64,000 nucleotides of DNA from Streptomyces nymphaeiformis (GTDB lineage Bacteria; Actinomycetota; Actinomycetes; Streptomycetales; Streptomycetaceae): the NCBI RefSeq assembly GCF_014203895.1, contig NZ_JACHJY010000010.1, forward strand, positions 423,001 through 487,000, in the 5' to 3' direction. A program made the position numbers and the translations under genes. The stretch's first letter is position 1. Every line of letters begins with the position of its first letter. The notes under the pieces were generated by a model. It was not told the DNA's origin and did no database searches. It worked only from the letters and a program-made list of their open reading frames with translations. Of this stretch, positions 47,180 to 55,930 are shown in pieces.

Positions 47180-47649
47180 GACCGCTCCTCCCGTACGCCC
47201 CGGGCGACCGGCCGCCAGTTCCATGCGGTCCAGACGTGCTCCTCGTCCTCGTTCAGGACCCCGGGCACCACCTCGACCTCCGTCCCGACGGCGAGGTCGG
47301 CCGTCGACACGCCGGGCGCCGCCTGCCCGAGCACCACCATCGCCTCGGCCGCGAGCTCGACGGCGACGAGGGTGTACGGCTCCCAGGGCGCGTCCGGATC
47401 GGAGACGTACGGGGCGGGCGGACGGTACCGCCCGTCGGTGTACGACCAGACCCGGCCGCGCGGCGAGAGCGGGACCTCCGCCAGCTCCCCGCCGCCCGGA
47501 CAGCCGGGGTTGCGGCACCAGTCGTCCTCGCGCGGGAAGAAGACCGACGCGCAGGCCGTGCAGCGGGTGCCGAGCAACCGGAACTCCGCCTCCGGCACGG
47601 TGTCGTCGGTGAACCATCCGGCCACCACCGGTCTGCGCGTCCGTGCCAT
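47176..47649 (-). CDS. DUF35 OB-fold/zinc-ribbon protein
   Basis: 157 residues. A rubredoxin-like zinc ribbon ('GTRCTACASVFFPREDDWCR', 'NPGCPGG') is followed by an OB fold ('GRVWSYTDGRYRPPAPYVSD', 'PYTLVAVELAAEAMVVLGQA'). DUF35 proteins are obligate partners of Ltp2-like aldolases and acyl-CoA-binding thiolase-like enzymes. ATG 47649 is the first gene of the pair; the operator-like palindrome lies 16 bp upstream. Confidence 0.9.
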   Translation of the reverse strand: MARTRRPVVAGWFTDDTVPEAEFRLLGTRCTACASVFFPREDDWCRNPGCPGGGELAEVPLSPRGRVWSYTDGRYRPPAPYVSDPDAPWEPYTLVAVELAAEAMVVLGQAAPGVSTADLAVGTEVEVVPGVLNEDEEHVWTAWNWRPVARGVREERS

Positions 47650-47664
47650 CGGGACCTCCCGTGA

Positions 47665-47681
47665 TCTGACGAAGCGTCAGA
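47665..47681. promoter_or_regulatory. Second copy of the TCTGACG-N3-CGTCAGA operator
   Basis: Perfect 7-bp arms TCTGACG/CGTCAGA around AAG, just upstream of the DUF35 gene. The arms are identical to those of the palindrome at 6011-6029. Confidence 0.7.
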
Positions 47682-47714
47682 AGTGTGCCACGGGAGGCCG
47701 GTGCTGAGAAGGGC

Positions 47715-48536
47715 TCAATGCCCTGCCACCGACCTCCGTGCCACCGGGAAGTCGAAGAACGTGGCCGGGAACGGCTCCGGCTTGAAGGTGAAGTGCCACC
47801 ACTCCTCGGGCAGGTTCACGAACCCCTGCTCGGCGAGCGCGCCCCCGAGCAGCTGCCGGTTGGCCCGCTGCGCGCCCTGGATCCGCGGGTCCTCGGTGTG
47901 CGAGCGCGTGTCGAAGCAGTCGTACCCGGTCCCCATGTCCACGGAGTTGTCCGGGAAGCGCTCCGCCTGCGGCGCCCAGCACTCCACCAGCTCCTCACCC
48001 GGTACGTACGCGCGCGTGGGCGCCGCCGGCAGCCGCACGATCGTCAGATCGACCGTCGAACCCCGGCTGTGCCCCGACTTCTCCGCGATGTAACCGTCCG
48101 CGAACAGCCTCGACTTGTCGACGAGCGGATAGAACTCCTTCTTCATCCGCTCGTCCTCCAGGTCCTTCGCCCAGCGCACGAAGTGGTCCACGGCCCGCTG
48201 CGGCCGGTAGCAGTCGTACACCTTCAGCGTGTAGCCCCGGGCGAGCAGCCGGACCTGCGCGCGGTGCAGCGCCTCGGCGGCGGGGCGGGTCAGGATGCAG
48301 AGCGGCTGCCGGTAGCCGTCCACCGGCTCGCCGACGAAGTTGTGCTCGGTCGTGTAGCGCATCTCCTGGAGGATCGTGGGGTCCACGGAGCTCAGGGCCA
48401 CGAACTCCCGGGGCGCCTTCGGCTCCGGCGCGGCCGAGGCCGGGGGAGCGGGCGCGACGACGGAACCGGTGACGGCGAGGAGTCCGGCCGCGGCCGCGAC
48501 GGCGAGGGTACGGAAAGCGGTTGCGAGTCCAGTCAT
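47715..48536 (-). CDS. Exported VanX-type D-Ala-D-Ala dipeptidase
   Basis: 273 residues. A signal peptide (MTGLATAFRTLAVAAAAGLL then 'APPASAAPEP') precedes an M15D peptidase domain. Zinc and catalytic motifs are 'SGHSRGSTVDLTIV' (SxHxxGxxxD) and 'PEEWWHFTF' (ExxH). The conserved 'LKVYDCYRPQRAVDHFVRW' is also present. It cleaves D-alanyl-D-alanine outside the membrane, so a cell-wall turnover role is likelier than intracellular glycopeptide resistance; no vanH or vanA lies nearby. ATG 48536 was chosen over GTG 48542. Confidence 0.9.
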   Translation of the reverse strand: MTGLATAFRTLAVAAAAGLLAVTGSVVAPAPPASAAPEPKAPREFVALSSVDPTILQEMRYTTEHNFVGEPVDGYRQPLCILTRPAAEALHRAQVRLLARGYTLKVYDCYRPQRAVDHFVRWAKDLEDERMKKEFYPLVDKSRLFADGYIAEKSGHSRGSTVDLTIVRLPAAPTRAYVPGEELVECWAPQAERFPDNSVDMGTGYDCFDTRSHTEDPRIQGAQRANRQLLGGALAEQGFVNLPEEWWHFTFKPEPFPATFFDFPVARRSVAGH

Positions 48537-48594
48537 GCGCACCGTCTATCAGTTCCGGCAGCGCCGGGAAAGGGTGATCGCATACCGTCGGGCC

Positions 48595-49095
48595 GTGAAG
48601 GACTCCCACTGCTCCTCCTGCGGCGCGGCCCACCCCGCCGACGCCGGCTGGCCCCGCACCTGCCCGGCCTGCGGCCACACCGCCTACCGCAACCCGCTGC
48701 CCGTCGCCGTCGCCCTCCTCCCCGTCACCGACACGCGGGGAACCGGCCTCGTCGTCGTCACCCGCACCATCGAACCCGCCCTGGGCGGCGTCGCGCTGCC
48801 CGGCGGCTTCATCGACCACGACGAGGACTGGCGCGCCGCCGTCGCCCGCGAACTCCGCGAGGAGACCGGCATCCCCGCCTCGGCCGAGGAGATCCGCCTC
48901 GCCGACGCCATGAGCTCCCCGTCCGGCCACCTCCTCCTCTTCGGCCTCCTCCCGCCCCGTCCGGCCGCCCAACTCCCGCCGTCCACCCCCACGGACGAGA
49001 CGAGCGGCCACCACCTGCTCCACACTCCCGAGGAACTGGCCTTCCCGCTGCACACGGAGGCGGTACGGAAGTGGTTCGACGGGGCGTACGGGTGA
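48595..49095 (+). CDS. Nudix hydrolase with N-terminal zinc ribbon
   Basis: 166 residues from GTG 48595. The start 'KDSHCSSCGAAHPADAGWPR' then 'TCPACGHTAYRNPLPVAVAL' is a four-Cys zinc ribbon as in NudC-like proteins. The Nudix box is complete: 'GGFIDHDEDWRAAVARELRE' then 'ETGI'. The likely substrate is a nucleoside diphosphate derivative. Divergent from the dipeptidase gene across 58 bp. Its stop is followed at once by the GGATCCA array. Confidence 0.9.
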   Translation: MKDSHCSSCGAAHPADAGWPRTCPACGHTAYRNPLPVAVALLPVTDTRGTGLVVVTRTIEPALGGVALPGGFIDHDEDWRAAVARELREETGIPASAEEIRLADAMSSPSGHLLLFGLLPPRPAAQLPPSTPTDETSGHHLLHTPEELAFPLHTEAVRKWFDGAYG

Positions 49096-49110
49096 CAGGC
49101 CCCGGGTGCT

Positions 49111-49283
49111 GGATCCAACCTCCAGGATCCAGCGCTCGGGATCCAATCACCGGGATCCAACCTTGGGGATCCAACACCCGGGATCCAGCACCGGGGATTC
49201 AGCAGCGTGGATCCAATCTCCAGGATCCGATCTCCAGGATCAGGATCCAATCTCCAATATTCGGCTACTGGATAGTGGATCCA
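49111..49283. repeat. GGATCCA array with a 14-bp period
   Basis: GGATCCA or a close variant starts at 49111, 49125, 49139, 49153, 49167, 49181, 49195 (GGATTCA), 49209, 49223 (GGATCCG) and 49237 (GGATCA, shortened): ten copies exactly 14 bp apart. Further copies lie at 49243 and 49277. The seven bases between are variable but often ATCTCCA or CC/CG-rich. It lies between the stop codons of the convergent Nudix and GH31 genes. The period is not a multiple of three, so it is not maintained by coding. Confidence 0.95.
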
Positions 49284-49288
49284 CGCCC

Positions 49289-51661
49289 TCACAGCCCCCG
49301 CACCCGCACCGGCAGCCCCGCCTCCTCCACCCCGTCGTCCGTGACCCGCTCCACCACCACGTGCCCGTCCACGAGCCGCGACTGGTACCGCTCGATCGTG
49401 GCCGGTTCCCAGCCGTCCCCGGTGTCCCGTACGACGAGCCCGCCGCCCGTACGCCCCGCGGCGGGGGCCCACACCTCCAGGACGAGCTCGTCCTCCTCGC
49501 CGCGCACGGGGAGCACGGTCCCCGCCCGGGCCAGGACCGGCACGCGGGAGAGCGGCGCGTCGAGCAGCACCTGACCCGGACCCTCGTACGCCTGCCCCGT
49601 CGCCGTGTCGTACCAGCGTCCGCGCGGCAGCCGCACCGCCCGCCGGTCCGCACCCCGGGTGAGGACCGGTGCCACGAGCAGCCCGTCGCCGAGCAGGAAC
49701 GCGTCCTCGCAGTCGCGCAGCGCCCGGTCCTCGGGATTCCCCCACCACACCGGGCGGACGTACGGCGCGCCCGTCATCCGGGCCAGCCGGGCCAGCGTCG
49801 TGAAGTACGGCCGCATCCGCTCCCGTTCGGCCAGCGCGACGCGCGCGTGCTCCAGGACCTCGGGGCCGAACTCCCACGGCTCGCGCCGCCCCGCGTCGAT
49901 CGCCGCGTGGGTACGGAAGAGCGGGAGCCACGCGCCCAGCTGGTACCAGCGCAGGAACAGCTCCGGCGACGGGCTGCCGTCGAAACCGCCCACGTCGGGA
50001 CCCGAGTAGGGCACCCCGCACAGCCCCAGGCCCAGGACGAGCGAGAGCGAGGCCCGCAGCCCCGGCCAGCCCGTCGAGACGTCGCCGGACCACGTGCCCC
50101 CGTACCGCTGCATGCCCGCCCAGCCGGACCGCGAGAAGAGGAAGGGCCGTTCGTCCGGCCGTAGCCGGCGCAGCCCCTCGTAGCCGGCCCGGGCCATCGC
50201 GAGCCCGTACACGTTGTGCGCCTCCCGGTGGTCGCCGCCCCGCCCCTCCAGGGAGTGCCGCGCCGAGCGGGGCAGGGTCGGGTCGCCGAAGGGGACGAAG
50301 GACACCGGCTCGTTCATGTCGTGCCACACCCCGGCGAAGCCCTGCCGGAGCCGCTCCTCGTACAGACCGCCCCACCACTCCCGTACCGCGGGATCGGTGA
50401 AGTCCGGGTAGGCGCACTCGCCGGGCCACACCACCCCGCGCACCTCCTGGCCGCGCGCGTCCTTCACGAACGCGTCCACCGCCGCCCCGCCGTCGTAGAC
50501 CGGGTCGCCGGGTTCGGCCTTCACCGCCGGGTCCACGATCGACACCAGGCGCACGCCCTGCTCCCGCAACTCCTCCGCGAGTCCCGGAAGATCGGGGAAC
50601 CGCTCCCGGTCGACCGTGAACACCCGGTGCCCGTCGTAGTGATCGATGTCCAGGTGTACGGCGGACAGCGGCAGCCCCCGCTCCCGGTACCCCGCCACCA
50701 CCCGGCGCACCTCCCGTGCGCTGCCGAAGCCCCAGCGCGCGTGCTGCGGCCCGAGTGCCCAGGACGGGGGGAGCGCGGGCGCGCCCGTCAGCGCCGCCCA
50801 GCCGTGCAGCACGCGCGCGGGGGTGCCGACGACCACCCAGCAGCGCAGCGGCCCGCCCGTCATCCGCACCTCGCTGGTTCCCGGCCGGTCGTGCCCGGAC
50901 CCGGCCCCCTCCTCGCCCTCGGCGAGGGTGATCCGGCCGTCCCAGGTGTTGTCGTGGAAGGCCAGGTGCGTACCTGCGTCCGAGACCACGAACTGCACGG
51001 GCATGGTCAGGTAGAGCGGATCGTCGCCGGGGCCGAAGCCACCCTTGGGGTCGGTGTTCCACAGCCGGTACGAGCCGTCCCGCAGGCGCGGCCCCGCCGA
51101 CCGCCCGCCGAGCCCGAAGAACCGCGCGTCGGCCGGCACCTCACTGCGCTGCACCCACCGCCCGCCCCCCGACGCCACCGCCCCGGCACCGTCACCCGCC
51201 ACCGGCTCCCACCAGCGCGGCGGGAGGTCACGGCGGAGCAGCACCCCGCCCGGGGTCCGGAGCTCCACCGCACCGTGCCGGGAGACCGTCACCGTCACCC
51301 GCTCCGACACGATCCGCCACCCCCCGTCGGTGTCCGGTTCGAGGGAGGCACGAGGATCAGGGTCGGGCGCCTCGCCGGCCAGGGCGTACGAGGGGAGCGG
51401 TCCGGCCCCGTCCCACCCCCAGAACACCGTGCCGCCCGCCGACACACAGATCCGGAGCGAGGACCGGGCGAACCGGACGGTCCCCCCGCCCGGAGCCGCC
51501 TCCGCCTCCACCGCGAGCCCCGGCACCCTCGCCCGCTCCGCCCCCCGGGGCGGCAGCCCCCACGCGTCCGTACGGCGCCGCCGCCACGCCGACCGCACCG
51601 CCCGCAAGCCCTGCACCGAACCGAACACTTTCATCGAACGCACCAGTTCCCGACCGTCCAT
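49289..51661 (-). CDS. GH31 alpha-glycosidase
   Basis: 790 residues. Family 31 catalytic motifs are present: nucleophile Asp448 in 'GVWHDMNEPVSFVPFG' and acid/base Asp527 in 'TWSGDVSTGWPGLRASLSLV'. Also visible are 'WALGPQHARWGFGSAREVRR', 'VHLDIDHYDGHRVFTVD' and 'YSGPDVGGFDGSPSPELFLR'. No signal peptide, so it is probably an intracellular alpha-glucosidase or alpha-xylosidase acting on imported oligosaccharides. ATG 51661 was chosen; ATG 51634 and GTG 51670 are alternatives. Divergent from the acetoacetyl-CoA synthetase gene. Confidence 0.92.
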   Translation of the reverse strand: MDGRELVRSMKVFGSVQGLRAVRSAWRRRRTDAWGLPPRGAERARVPGLAVEAEAAPGGGTVRFARSSLRICVSAGGTVFWGWDGAGPLPSYALAGEAPDPDPRASLEPDTDGGWRIVSERVTVTVSRHGAVELRTPGGVLLRRDLPPRWWEPVAGDGAGAVASGGGRWVQRSEVPADARFFGLGGRSAGPRLRDGSYRLWNTDPKGGFGPGDDPLYLTMPVQFVVSDAGTHLAFHDNTWDGRITLAEGEEGAGSGHDRPGTSEVRMTGGPLRCWVVVGTPARVLHGWAALTGAPALPPSWALGPQHARWGFGSAREVRRVVAGYRERGLPLSAVHLDIDHYDGHRVFTVDRERFPDLPGLAEELREQGVRLVSIVDPAVKAEPGDPVYDGGAAVDAFVKDARGQEVRGVVWPGECAYPDFTDPAVREWWGGLYEERLRQGFAGVWHDMNEPVSFVPFGDPTLPRSARHSLEGRGGDHREAHNVYGLAMARAGYEGLRRLRPDERPFLFSRSGWAGMQRYGGTWSGDVSTGWPGLRASLSLVLGLGLCGVPYSGPDVGGFDGSPSPELFLRWYQLGAWLPLFRTHAAIDAGRREPWEFGPEVLEHARVALAERERMRPYFTTLARLARMTGAPYVRPVWWGNPEDRALRDCEDAFLLGDGLLVAPVLTRGADRRAVRLPRGRWYDTATGQAYEGPGQVLLDAPLSRVPVLARAGTVLPVRGEEDELVLEVWAPAAGRTGGGLVVRDTGDGWEPATIERYQSRLVDGHVVVERVTDDGVEEAGLPVRVRGL

Positions 51662-51876
51662 GCAGCTCACCCTGCCACCCGCCGGAGCGCGAACCGGTTC
51701 CGTTCAGCTGCCGTTCACCCGTGGTGGGAGCACATGTTCAACTGCCCGACCATGGGCGGGCAGACCTGGTGCGATCGACGATCACATGGCATCGTCCTGT
51801 CAGCCGCGTCACGCGCACACCCCAGCACGTGCGCGAGACACACGCAGACCCGCGTACAGCCAGGGAGCCGCCCCAA

Positions 51877-53850
51877 ATGACATCAGCAGCGCCGACCGAG
51901 CCGCTCTGGCAGCCGGACGAGGAACGCATCGCCACGGCCGCCGTCACCCGCTTCCAGGCCTGGGCCGCTGAGCACCACGGCGCCCCCGCCGAGGGCGGGT
52001 ACGCGGCGCTCCACCGCTGGTCGGTCGAGGAACTCGAAGCCTTCTGGCAGGCCGTCGTCGAGTGGTTCGACCTCCGCTTCTCCACCCCGTACGAGCGGGT
52101 CCTCGGCGACCGCTCCATGCCCGGCGCCGAGTGGTTCCCCGGAGCCACCCTCAACTACGCCGAGCACGCCCTGCGCGCTGCCGACGAGCGCCCCCATGAC
52201 ACGGCCCTGCTTCATGTGGACGAGACACATGAGCCCACGCCGATCACCTGGGGCGAGCTCCGCCGCCAGGTCGGCTCCCTCGCCGCCGAACTCCGCGCCC
52301 TCGGCGTGAACCCCGGCGACCGCGTCAGCGGCTACCTGCCCAACGTCCCGCAGTCCGTCGTCGCGCTCCTCGCCACCGCCGCCGTGGGCGCCGTGTGGAC
52401 CTCCTGCGCCCCGGACTTCGGCGCCCGCAGCGTCCTCGACCGCTTCCAGCAGGTCGAGCCGGTCGTCCTCTTCACCGTCGACGGCTACCGCTACGGCGGC
52501 AAGGAGCACGACCGCCGCGACACCGTCGCCGAGCTGCGTGCCGAGCTCCCGACCCTCCGCGCCGTCGTCCACATCCCGCTCCTCGGCACCCCGGCCCCCG
52601 AGGGCGCCCTCGCCTGGTCCGACCTGGTCGCCGCCGACGTCGAGCCGGTCTACGAGCAGGTGCCGTTCGCGCACCCGCTGTGGGTCCTGTACTCCTCCGG
52701 CACGACCGGCCTGCCGAAGGCGATCGTCCAGTCGCAGGGCGGCATCCTCGTCGAGCACGTCAAGCAGCTGGGCCTGCACTGCGACCTCGGCCCCGAGGAC
52801 GTGTTCTTCTGGTACACCTCCACCGGCTGGATGATGTGGAACTTCCTCGTCTCCGGCCTCCTCACCGGTACGACCGTCGTCCTGTACGACGGCAGCCCCG
52901 GCTACCCCGACACCGCGGCCCAGTGGCGCGTCGCCGAGCGCACCCGCGCCACCCTGTACGGCACCTCCGCCGCGTACGTGATGGCCTGCGCCAAGGCGGA
53001 CGTCCACCCCGGCCGGGACTTCGACCTCTCGGCCGTGAAGTGCGTCGCCACCACCGGCTCCCCGCTGCCCCCCGACGGCTTCCGCTGGCTCCACGACGAG
53101 GTCCGCGAGAACCTGTGGATCGCCTCCGTCAGCGGCGGCACGGACGTCTGCTCCTGCTTCGCGGGTGCCGTCCCCACGCTGCCCGTCCACATCGGCGAGC
53201 TCCAGGCCGCGGGCCTCGGCACCGACCTCCAGTCCTGGGACCCCTCCGGGAAGCCCCTGATCGGCGAGGTCGGCGAGCTGGTCGTCACCAACCCCATGCC
53301 GTCCATGCCGATCCACTTCTGGAACGACCCCGACGGCAGCCGCTACCGCGACAGCTACTTCGAGATGTTCCCGGGTGTCTGGCGCCACGGCGACTGGATC
53401 ACGATCACGGACCGCGGCTCGGTCGTCATCCACGGCCGCTCCGACTCCACCCTGAACCGCCAGGGCGTCCGGATGGGAAGCGCCGATATCTATGAGGCCG
53501 TCGAACGCCTCCCCGAGATCCGCGAGTCCCTGGTCATCGGCCTGGAGGAACCGGACGGCGGATACTGGATGCCGCTCTTCGTGCACCTCGTGGACGGCGC
53601 CACGCTGGACGACGAGCTGATCGACCGCATCAAGCGGACGATCCGCAGCGAACTCTCCCCGCGCCACGTCCCCGACGAGATCATCGAGGTCCCGGGCGTC
53701 CCGCACACCCTCACGGGCAAGCGCATCGAGGTCCCGGTCAAGCGCCTGCTCCAGGGCACCCCCCTGGCCAAGGCCGTCAACGCGGGCTCGGTCGACGACC
53801 TCGGCCTCCTCCACTTCTACGAGACCCTCGCGGCCAACCGCCGGGGCTGA
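51877..53850 (+). CDS. Acetoacetate-CoA ligase
   Basis: 657 residues, full length for the family. It has an N-terminal ACS extension with 'STPYERVLGDRSMPGAEWFP', the adenylation motif 'WVLYSSGTTGLPKAIVQSQG', 'FFWYTSTGWMMWNFLVSGLL', 'HGRSDSTLNRQGVRMGSADI' and the C-terminal Lys in 'HTLTGKRIEVPVKRLL'. It activates acetoacetate to acetoacetyl-CoA with ATP, returning ketone-type carbon to lipid and polyketide metabolism. ATG 51877 was chosen; a longer frame upstream lacks family similarity. Confidence 0.93.
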   Translation: MTSAAPTEPLWQPDEERIATAAVTRFQAWAAEHHGAPAEGGYAALHRWSVEELEAFWQAVVEWFDLRFSTPYERVLGDRSMPGAEWFPGATLNYAEHALRAADERPHDTALLHVDETHEPTPITWGELRRQVGSLAAELRALGVNPGDRVSGYLPNVPQSVVALLATAAVGAVWTSCAPDFGARSVLDRFQQVEPVVLFTVDGYRYGGKEHDRRDTVAELRAELPTLRAVVHIPLLGTPAPEGALAWSDLVAADVEPVYEQVPFAHPLWVLYSSGTTGLPKAIVQSQGGILVEHVKQLGLHCDLGPEDVFFWYTSTGWMMWNFLVSGLLTGTTVVLYDGSPGYPDTAAQWRVAERTRATLYGTSAAYVMACAKADVHPGRDFDLSAVKCVATTGSPLPPDGFRWLHDEVRENLWIASVSGGTDVCSCFAGAVPTLPVHIGELQAAGLGTDLQSWDPSGKPLIGEVGELVVTNPMPSMPIHFWNDPDGSRYRDSYFEMFPGVWRHGDWITITDRGSVVIHGRSDSTLNRQGVRMGSADIYEAVERLPEIRESLVIGLEEPDGGYWMPLFVHLVDGATLDDELIDRIKRTIRSELSPRHVPDEIIEVPGVPHTLTGKRIEVPVKRLLQGTPLAKAVNAGSVDDLGLLHFYETLAANRRG

Positions 53851-53854
53851 GCGC

Positions 53855-53900
53855 ACGAGCGGGGCCCGCCGATCCGACCGGATCGGCGGGCCCCGCTCGT
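53855..53900. terminator. Bidirectional hairpin terminator
   Basis: 22-bp perfect arms (53855-53876 and 53879-53900) separated by only AC, between the convergent ligase and CU044_5270 genes. Confidence 0.9.
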
Positions 53901-53908
53901 TTCGACGG

Positions 53909-54997
53909 TCAGCCCTTCGGCCGCTCGCCGGGCGCCGGGGCGGCCGCCTTGGCGAGCACCGCCGAGACTCCGAGGACCGTCCCCGCCCGGCCCGCCGAGG
54001 TGGTCTCGGTGAGGACGGTGCGCTCGCCGAGGAACGCCGACGACGCCCGGTCGAAGATCCACTGGGTCTGCTCGCCGTGGGAGGTACGGGCCACGGCGAC
54101 GCCCTCGCGTCCGGCCGCGTCCTTCGCGGACGGCAGCACGGTCACCCCGGGGATCCGCGCCGCCGCCTCGTACAGCGCGGCGGTGACCTTCGGCGGAGCC
54201 CAGGTCTCGGCGAGCAGCGTCCCGATCGCGGTGAACGCCCGCTGATCGGCATCGCCCCCGCCCGCGCGCGTCTGGTCCTGGATCAGGCGCAGCAGGACTC
54301 CCGGATCCGTGGGGAGGGTCGCCACGTACGCGTGCGTCGGGTTGGTGACGGACGGTGGCGCCGCCTCCACGGTGGTCTTCCGCGGGGTGGCCCCTCGGTG
54401 GTCCACCTCGTACACGGGCATTTCGGCGCCGAGTTCCGTGTCGGGGGCACCGGGCTCGCGCAGCAGTCCCGGTCGGCTGCCGTCGACGGACAGCCACACC
54501 TCGCGCCGGTGCGCGGGCGGCAGCGTGGCGGCACCGCCGGCCGCGTCGCGCCCCGCGTGGGCGACGAGGCTCCTGACGTAGACGTACTCACCGGGCCGGA
54601 CGGAGGGCGCGGGAGCGGCGGCCGCGGCGAGCGCGGCACCGGACAGGACCTTCACCGCCTCGGCCGAGGCGGCCGGTCCGGCGGAGATACGGCCCGGGGT
54701 CCCTGTGGTTCCGTCCTGGGGCGCGAGCACGACGACACCGGCGACGACCGCGCAGGCGGCCATCGGCGCGACGATCCAGCCGAGCCGGATCCCCTGGCGC
54801 GGCCGGACCGCGCGCACCGGGCGGGCGCTCGCGCCTTCCCCGGCGGCCAGGGCGGTCCGCAGGACGGCGTGCCTGAGGTGCTGGTTCCGCTCGGCGGTCA
54901 GCTCGGGCACCGGAGGCGGGGGCAGCAGCTCGGTGAGCTCGGCACACAGGAGCTCGTCCGCGTCGGCGTGCGGCGAGCGGGGGGTGAAGGCGTTCAT
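53909..54997 (-). CDS. CU044_5270 family membrane protein, sigma-factor partner
   Basis: 362 residues. A cytoplasmic N-terminus of about 70 residues ('ADELLCAELTELLPPPPVPE', then 'RNQHLRHAVLRTALAAGEG'), one membrane helix ('LGWIVAPMAACAVVAGVVVL'), and a large external domain with 'WLSVDGSRPGLLREPGAPDT' and 'WIFDRASSAFLGERTVLTET'. Family members sit beside ECF-like sigma factors, as here (ATGA overlap), and have the topology of a membrane anti-sigma factor. An anti-sigma role is inference; no ZAS zinc motif is visible. Confidence 0.85.
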   Translation of the reverse strand: MNAFTPRSPHADADELLCAELTELLPPPPVPELTAERNQHLRHAVLRTALAAGEGASARPVRAVRPRQGIRLGWIVAPMAACAVVAGVVVLAPQDGTTGTPGRISAGPAASAEAVKVLSGAALAAAAAPAPSVRPGEYVYVRSLVAHAGRDAAGGAATLPPAHRREVWLSVDGSRPGLLREPGAPDTELGAEMPVYEVDHRGATPRKTTVEAAPPSVTNPTHAYVATLPTDPGVLLRLIQDQTRAGGGDADQRAFTAIGTLLAETWAPPKVTAALYEAAARIPGVTVLPSAKDAAGREGVAVARTSHGEQTQWIFDRASSAFLGERTVLTETTSAGRAGTVLGVSAVLAKAAAPAPGERPKG

Positions 54998-55800
54998 GCC
55001 TGGTTCTCCGGGGTGGGTCGGGGCGCGAAGGCCGGGCGGACGGTCGAGCGGACGGAGAGGGCGCCGGGCACGGCGAGGGATTCGGGCACGGCGAGGGGTC
55101 CAGGTGCCGCTCCCGGCACGGAGGCAGGTCCGGCGTGGGGGAGTGCACCGTCGGAGGCGGGAGGCGAGCCCGCCGCCCCGCCCGCGTCGCCGCCACGGGC
55201 GGCCCGCCCGGTCGAACGGACCGGGGCAGCGGCGGACCGCTCCCGGCGCCGGGCCGAGCGCAGTTCGGCCTCGGCGAGCTTCCGGAGCCGTTCACGGGCC
55301 CGGGACAGCCGGGAGCGCACGGTGCCGACCGGGATGCCAAGGGCCTCCCCGGCGGCCGCGTAGTCCAGACCCGCCCACACCACGAGCGTGAACACCTCGC
55401 GCTCGCGCCGTTTGAGCTTGCCGAGCGCGGCGCGCGCGGCGCGGATCTGCTCGCCGTCGGTCATCCGGGCGAGTACGTCGTCGGCGAAGTCCGGCAGGAC
55501 GCCGCGCTCGGGGATCCTGGCGAGCGCCGCGTCCCGCCGGCGCGCCTCGCGGGCCGCGCCGCGCATGATGTTGGTCGCGATGCCGAGCAGCCACGGCCGC
55601 AGGCTGCCGCCGTCGGCGTGCACCTTCCCGCGGCAGCGCCAGGCCTCCAGGAAGGCGGCGGACACGACGTCCTCCGCGGCCGCCCGGTCCCCGCACACCC
55701 GGTAGGCGTAGTGGTACAGCACGCGTGCGTGCTCGTCGTACGCCTCTCCGAGCGCCGTGGGGTCCCCGGCGCGGAAACGATCTCTCATAGGTGATTCCAC
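54994..55800 (-). CDS. ECF-type RNA polymerase sigma factor
   Basis: 268 residues if translation starts at GTG 55800; ATG 55788 would be four codons shorter. Sigma region 2 is 'EDVVSAAFLEAWRCRGKV' with preceding 'YDEHARVLYHYAYRVCGDRA'. Region 4 is 'LKRREREVFTLVVWAGLDYA' then 'GIPVGTVRSRLSRARERLRK'. An 80-residue Pro/Ala/Gly tail follows, unusual for a minimal ECF factor. GTG 55800 is favoured because it sits 5 bp after the -10-like CAGTGC, exactly mirroring the divergent gene at 55931. The promoter pair implies that it directs its own transcription and that of the exported protein. Confidence 0.9.
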   Translation of the reverse strand: MESPMRDRFRAGDPTALGEAYDEHARVLYHYAYRVCGDRAAAEDVVSAAFLEAWRCRGKVHADGGSLRPWLLGIATNIMRGAAREARRRDAALARIPERGVLPDFADDVLARMTDGEQIRAARAALGKLKRREREVFTLVVWAGLDYAAAGEALGIPVGTVRSRLSRARERLRKLAEAELRSARRRERSAAAPVRSTGRAARGGDAGGAAGSPPASDGALPHAGPASVPGAAPGPLAVPESLAVPGALSVRSTVRPAFAPRPTPENQA

Positions 55801-55805
55801 ATCTG

Positions 55806-55843
55806 GCACTGGGCGCTGGTTCGCCGGGGTTCCCGTGACCTGG
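55806..55843 (-). promoter_or_regulatory. Autoregulatory promoter of the sigma gene
   Basis: Minus strand: CCAGGTCACGGGAAC (55843-55829), 17-bp spacer, CAGTGC (55811-55806), 5 bp, then GTG 55800. GGGAAC is an ECF-type -35. The same layout occurs in the opposite direction at 55888-55925. Confidence 0.7.
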
Positions 55844-55887
55844 ACCACACGCCTCACCGGCCCCACCGACCTCCCGGCCGATGTGAC

Positions 55888-55925
55888 CCAGGTCACGGGA
55901 ACGCCTCTCCCGCTGCGAGCAGTGC
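55888..55925 (+). promoter_or_regulatory. Mirror-image promoter of the exported protein gene
   Basis: CCAGGTCACGGGAAC (55888-55902), 17-bp spacer, CAGTGC (55920-55925), 5 bp, then ATG 55931. The 15-bp upstream block is identical to that of the sigma gene promoter. GTGACC-CA-GGTCAC (55883-55896) adds a palindrome here. Confidence 0.7.
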
Positions 55926-55930
55926 TGGGC

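Noticed and set aside
47715..48536. Vancomycin resistance locus
   Set aside because: The VanX-type protein is exported and vanH, vanA and vanRS are absent, so glycopeptide resistance is not supported.
49111..49283. CRISPR array
   Set aside because: The repeat is only 7 bp with 7-bp spacers and no cas genes are present.
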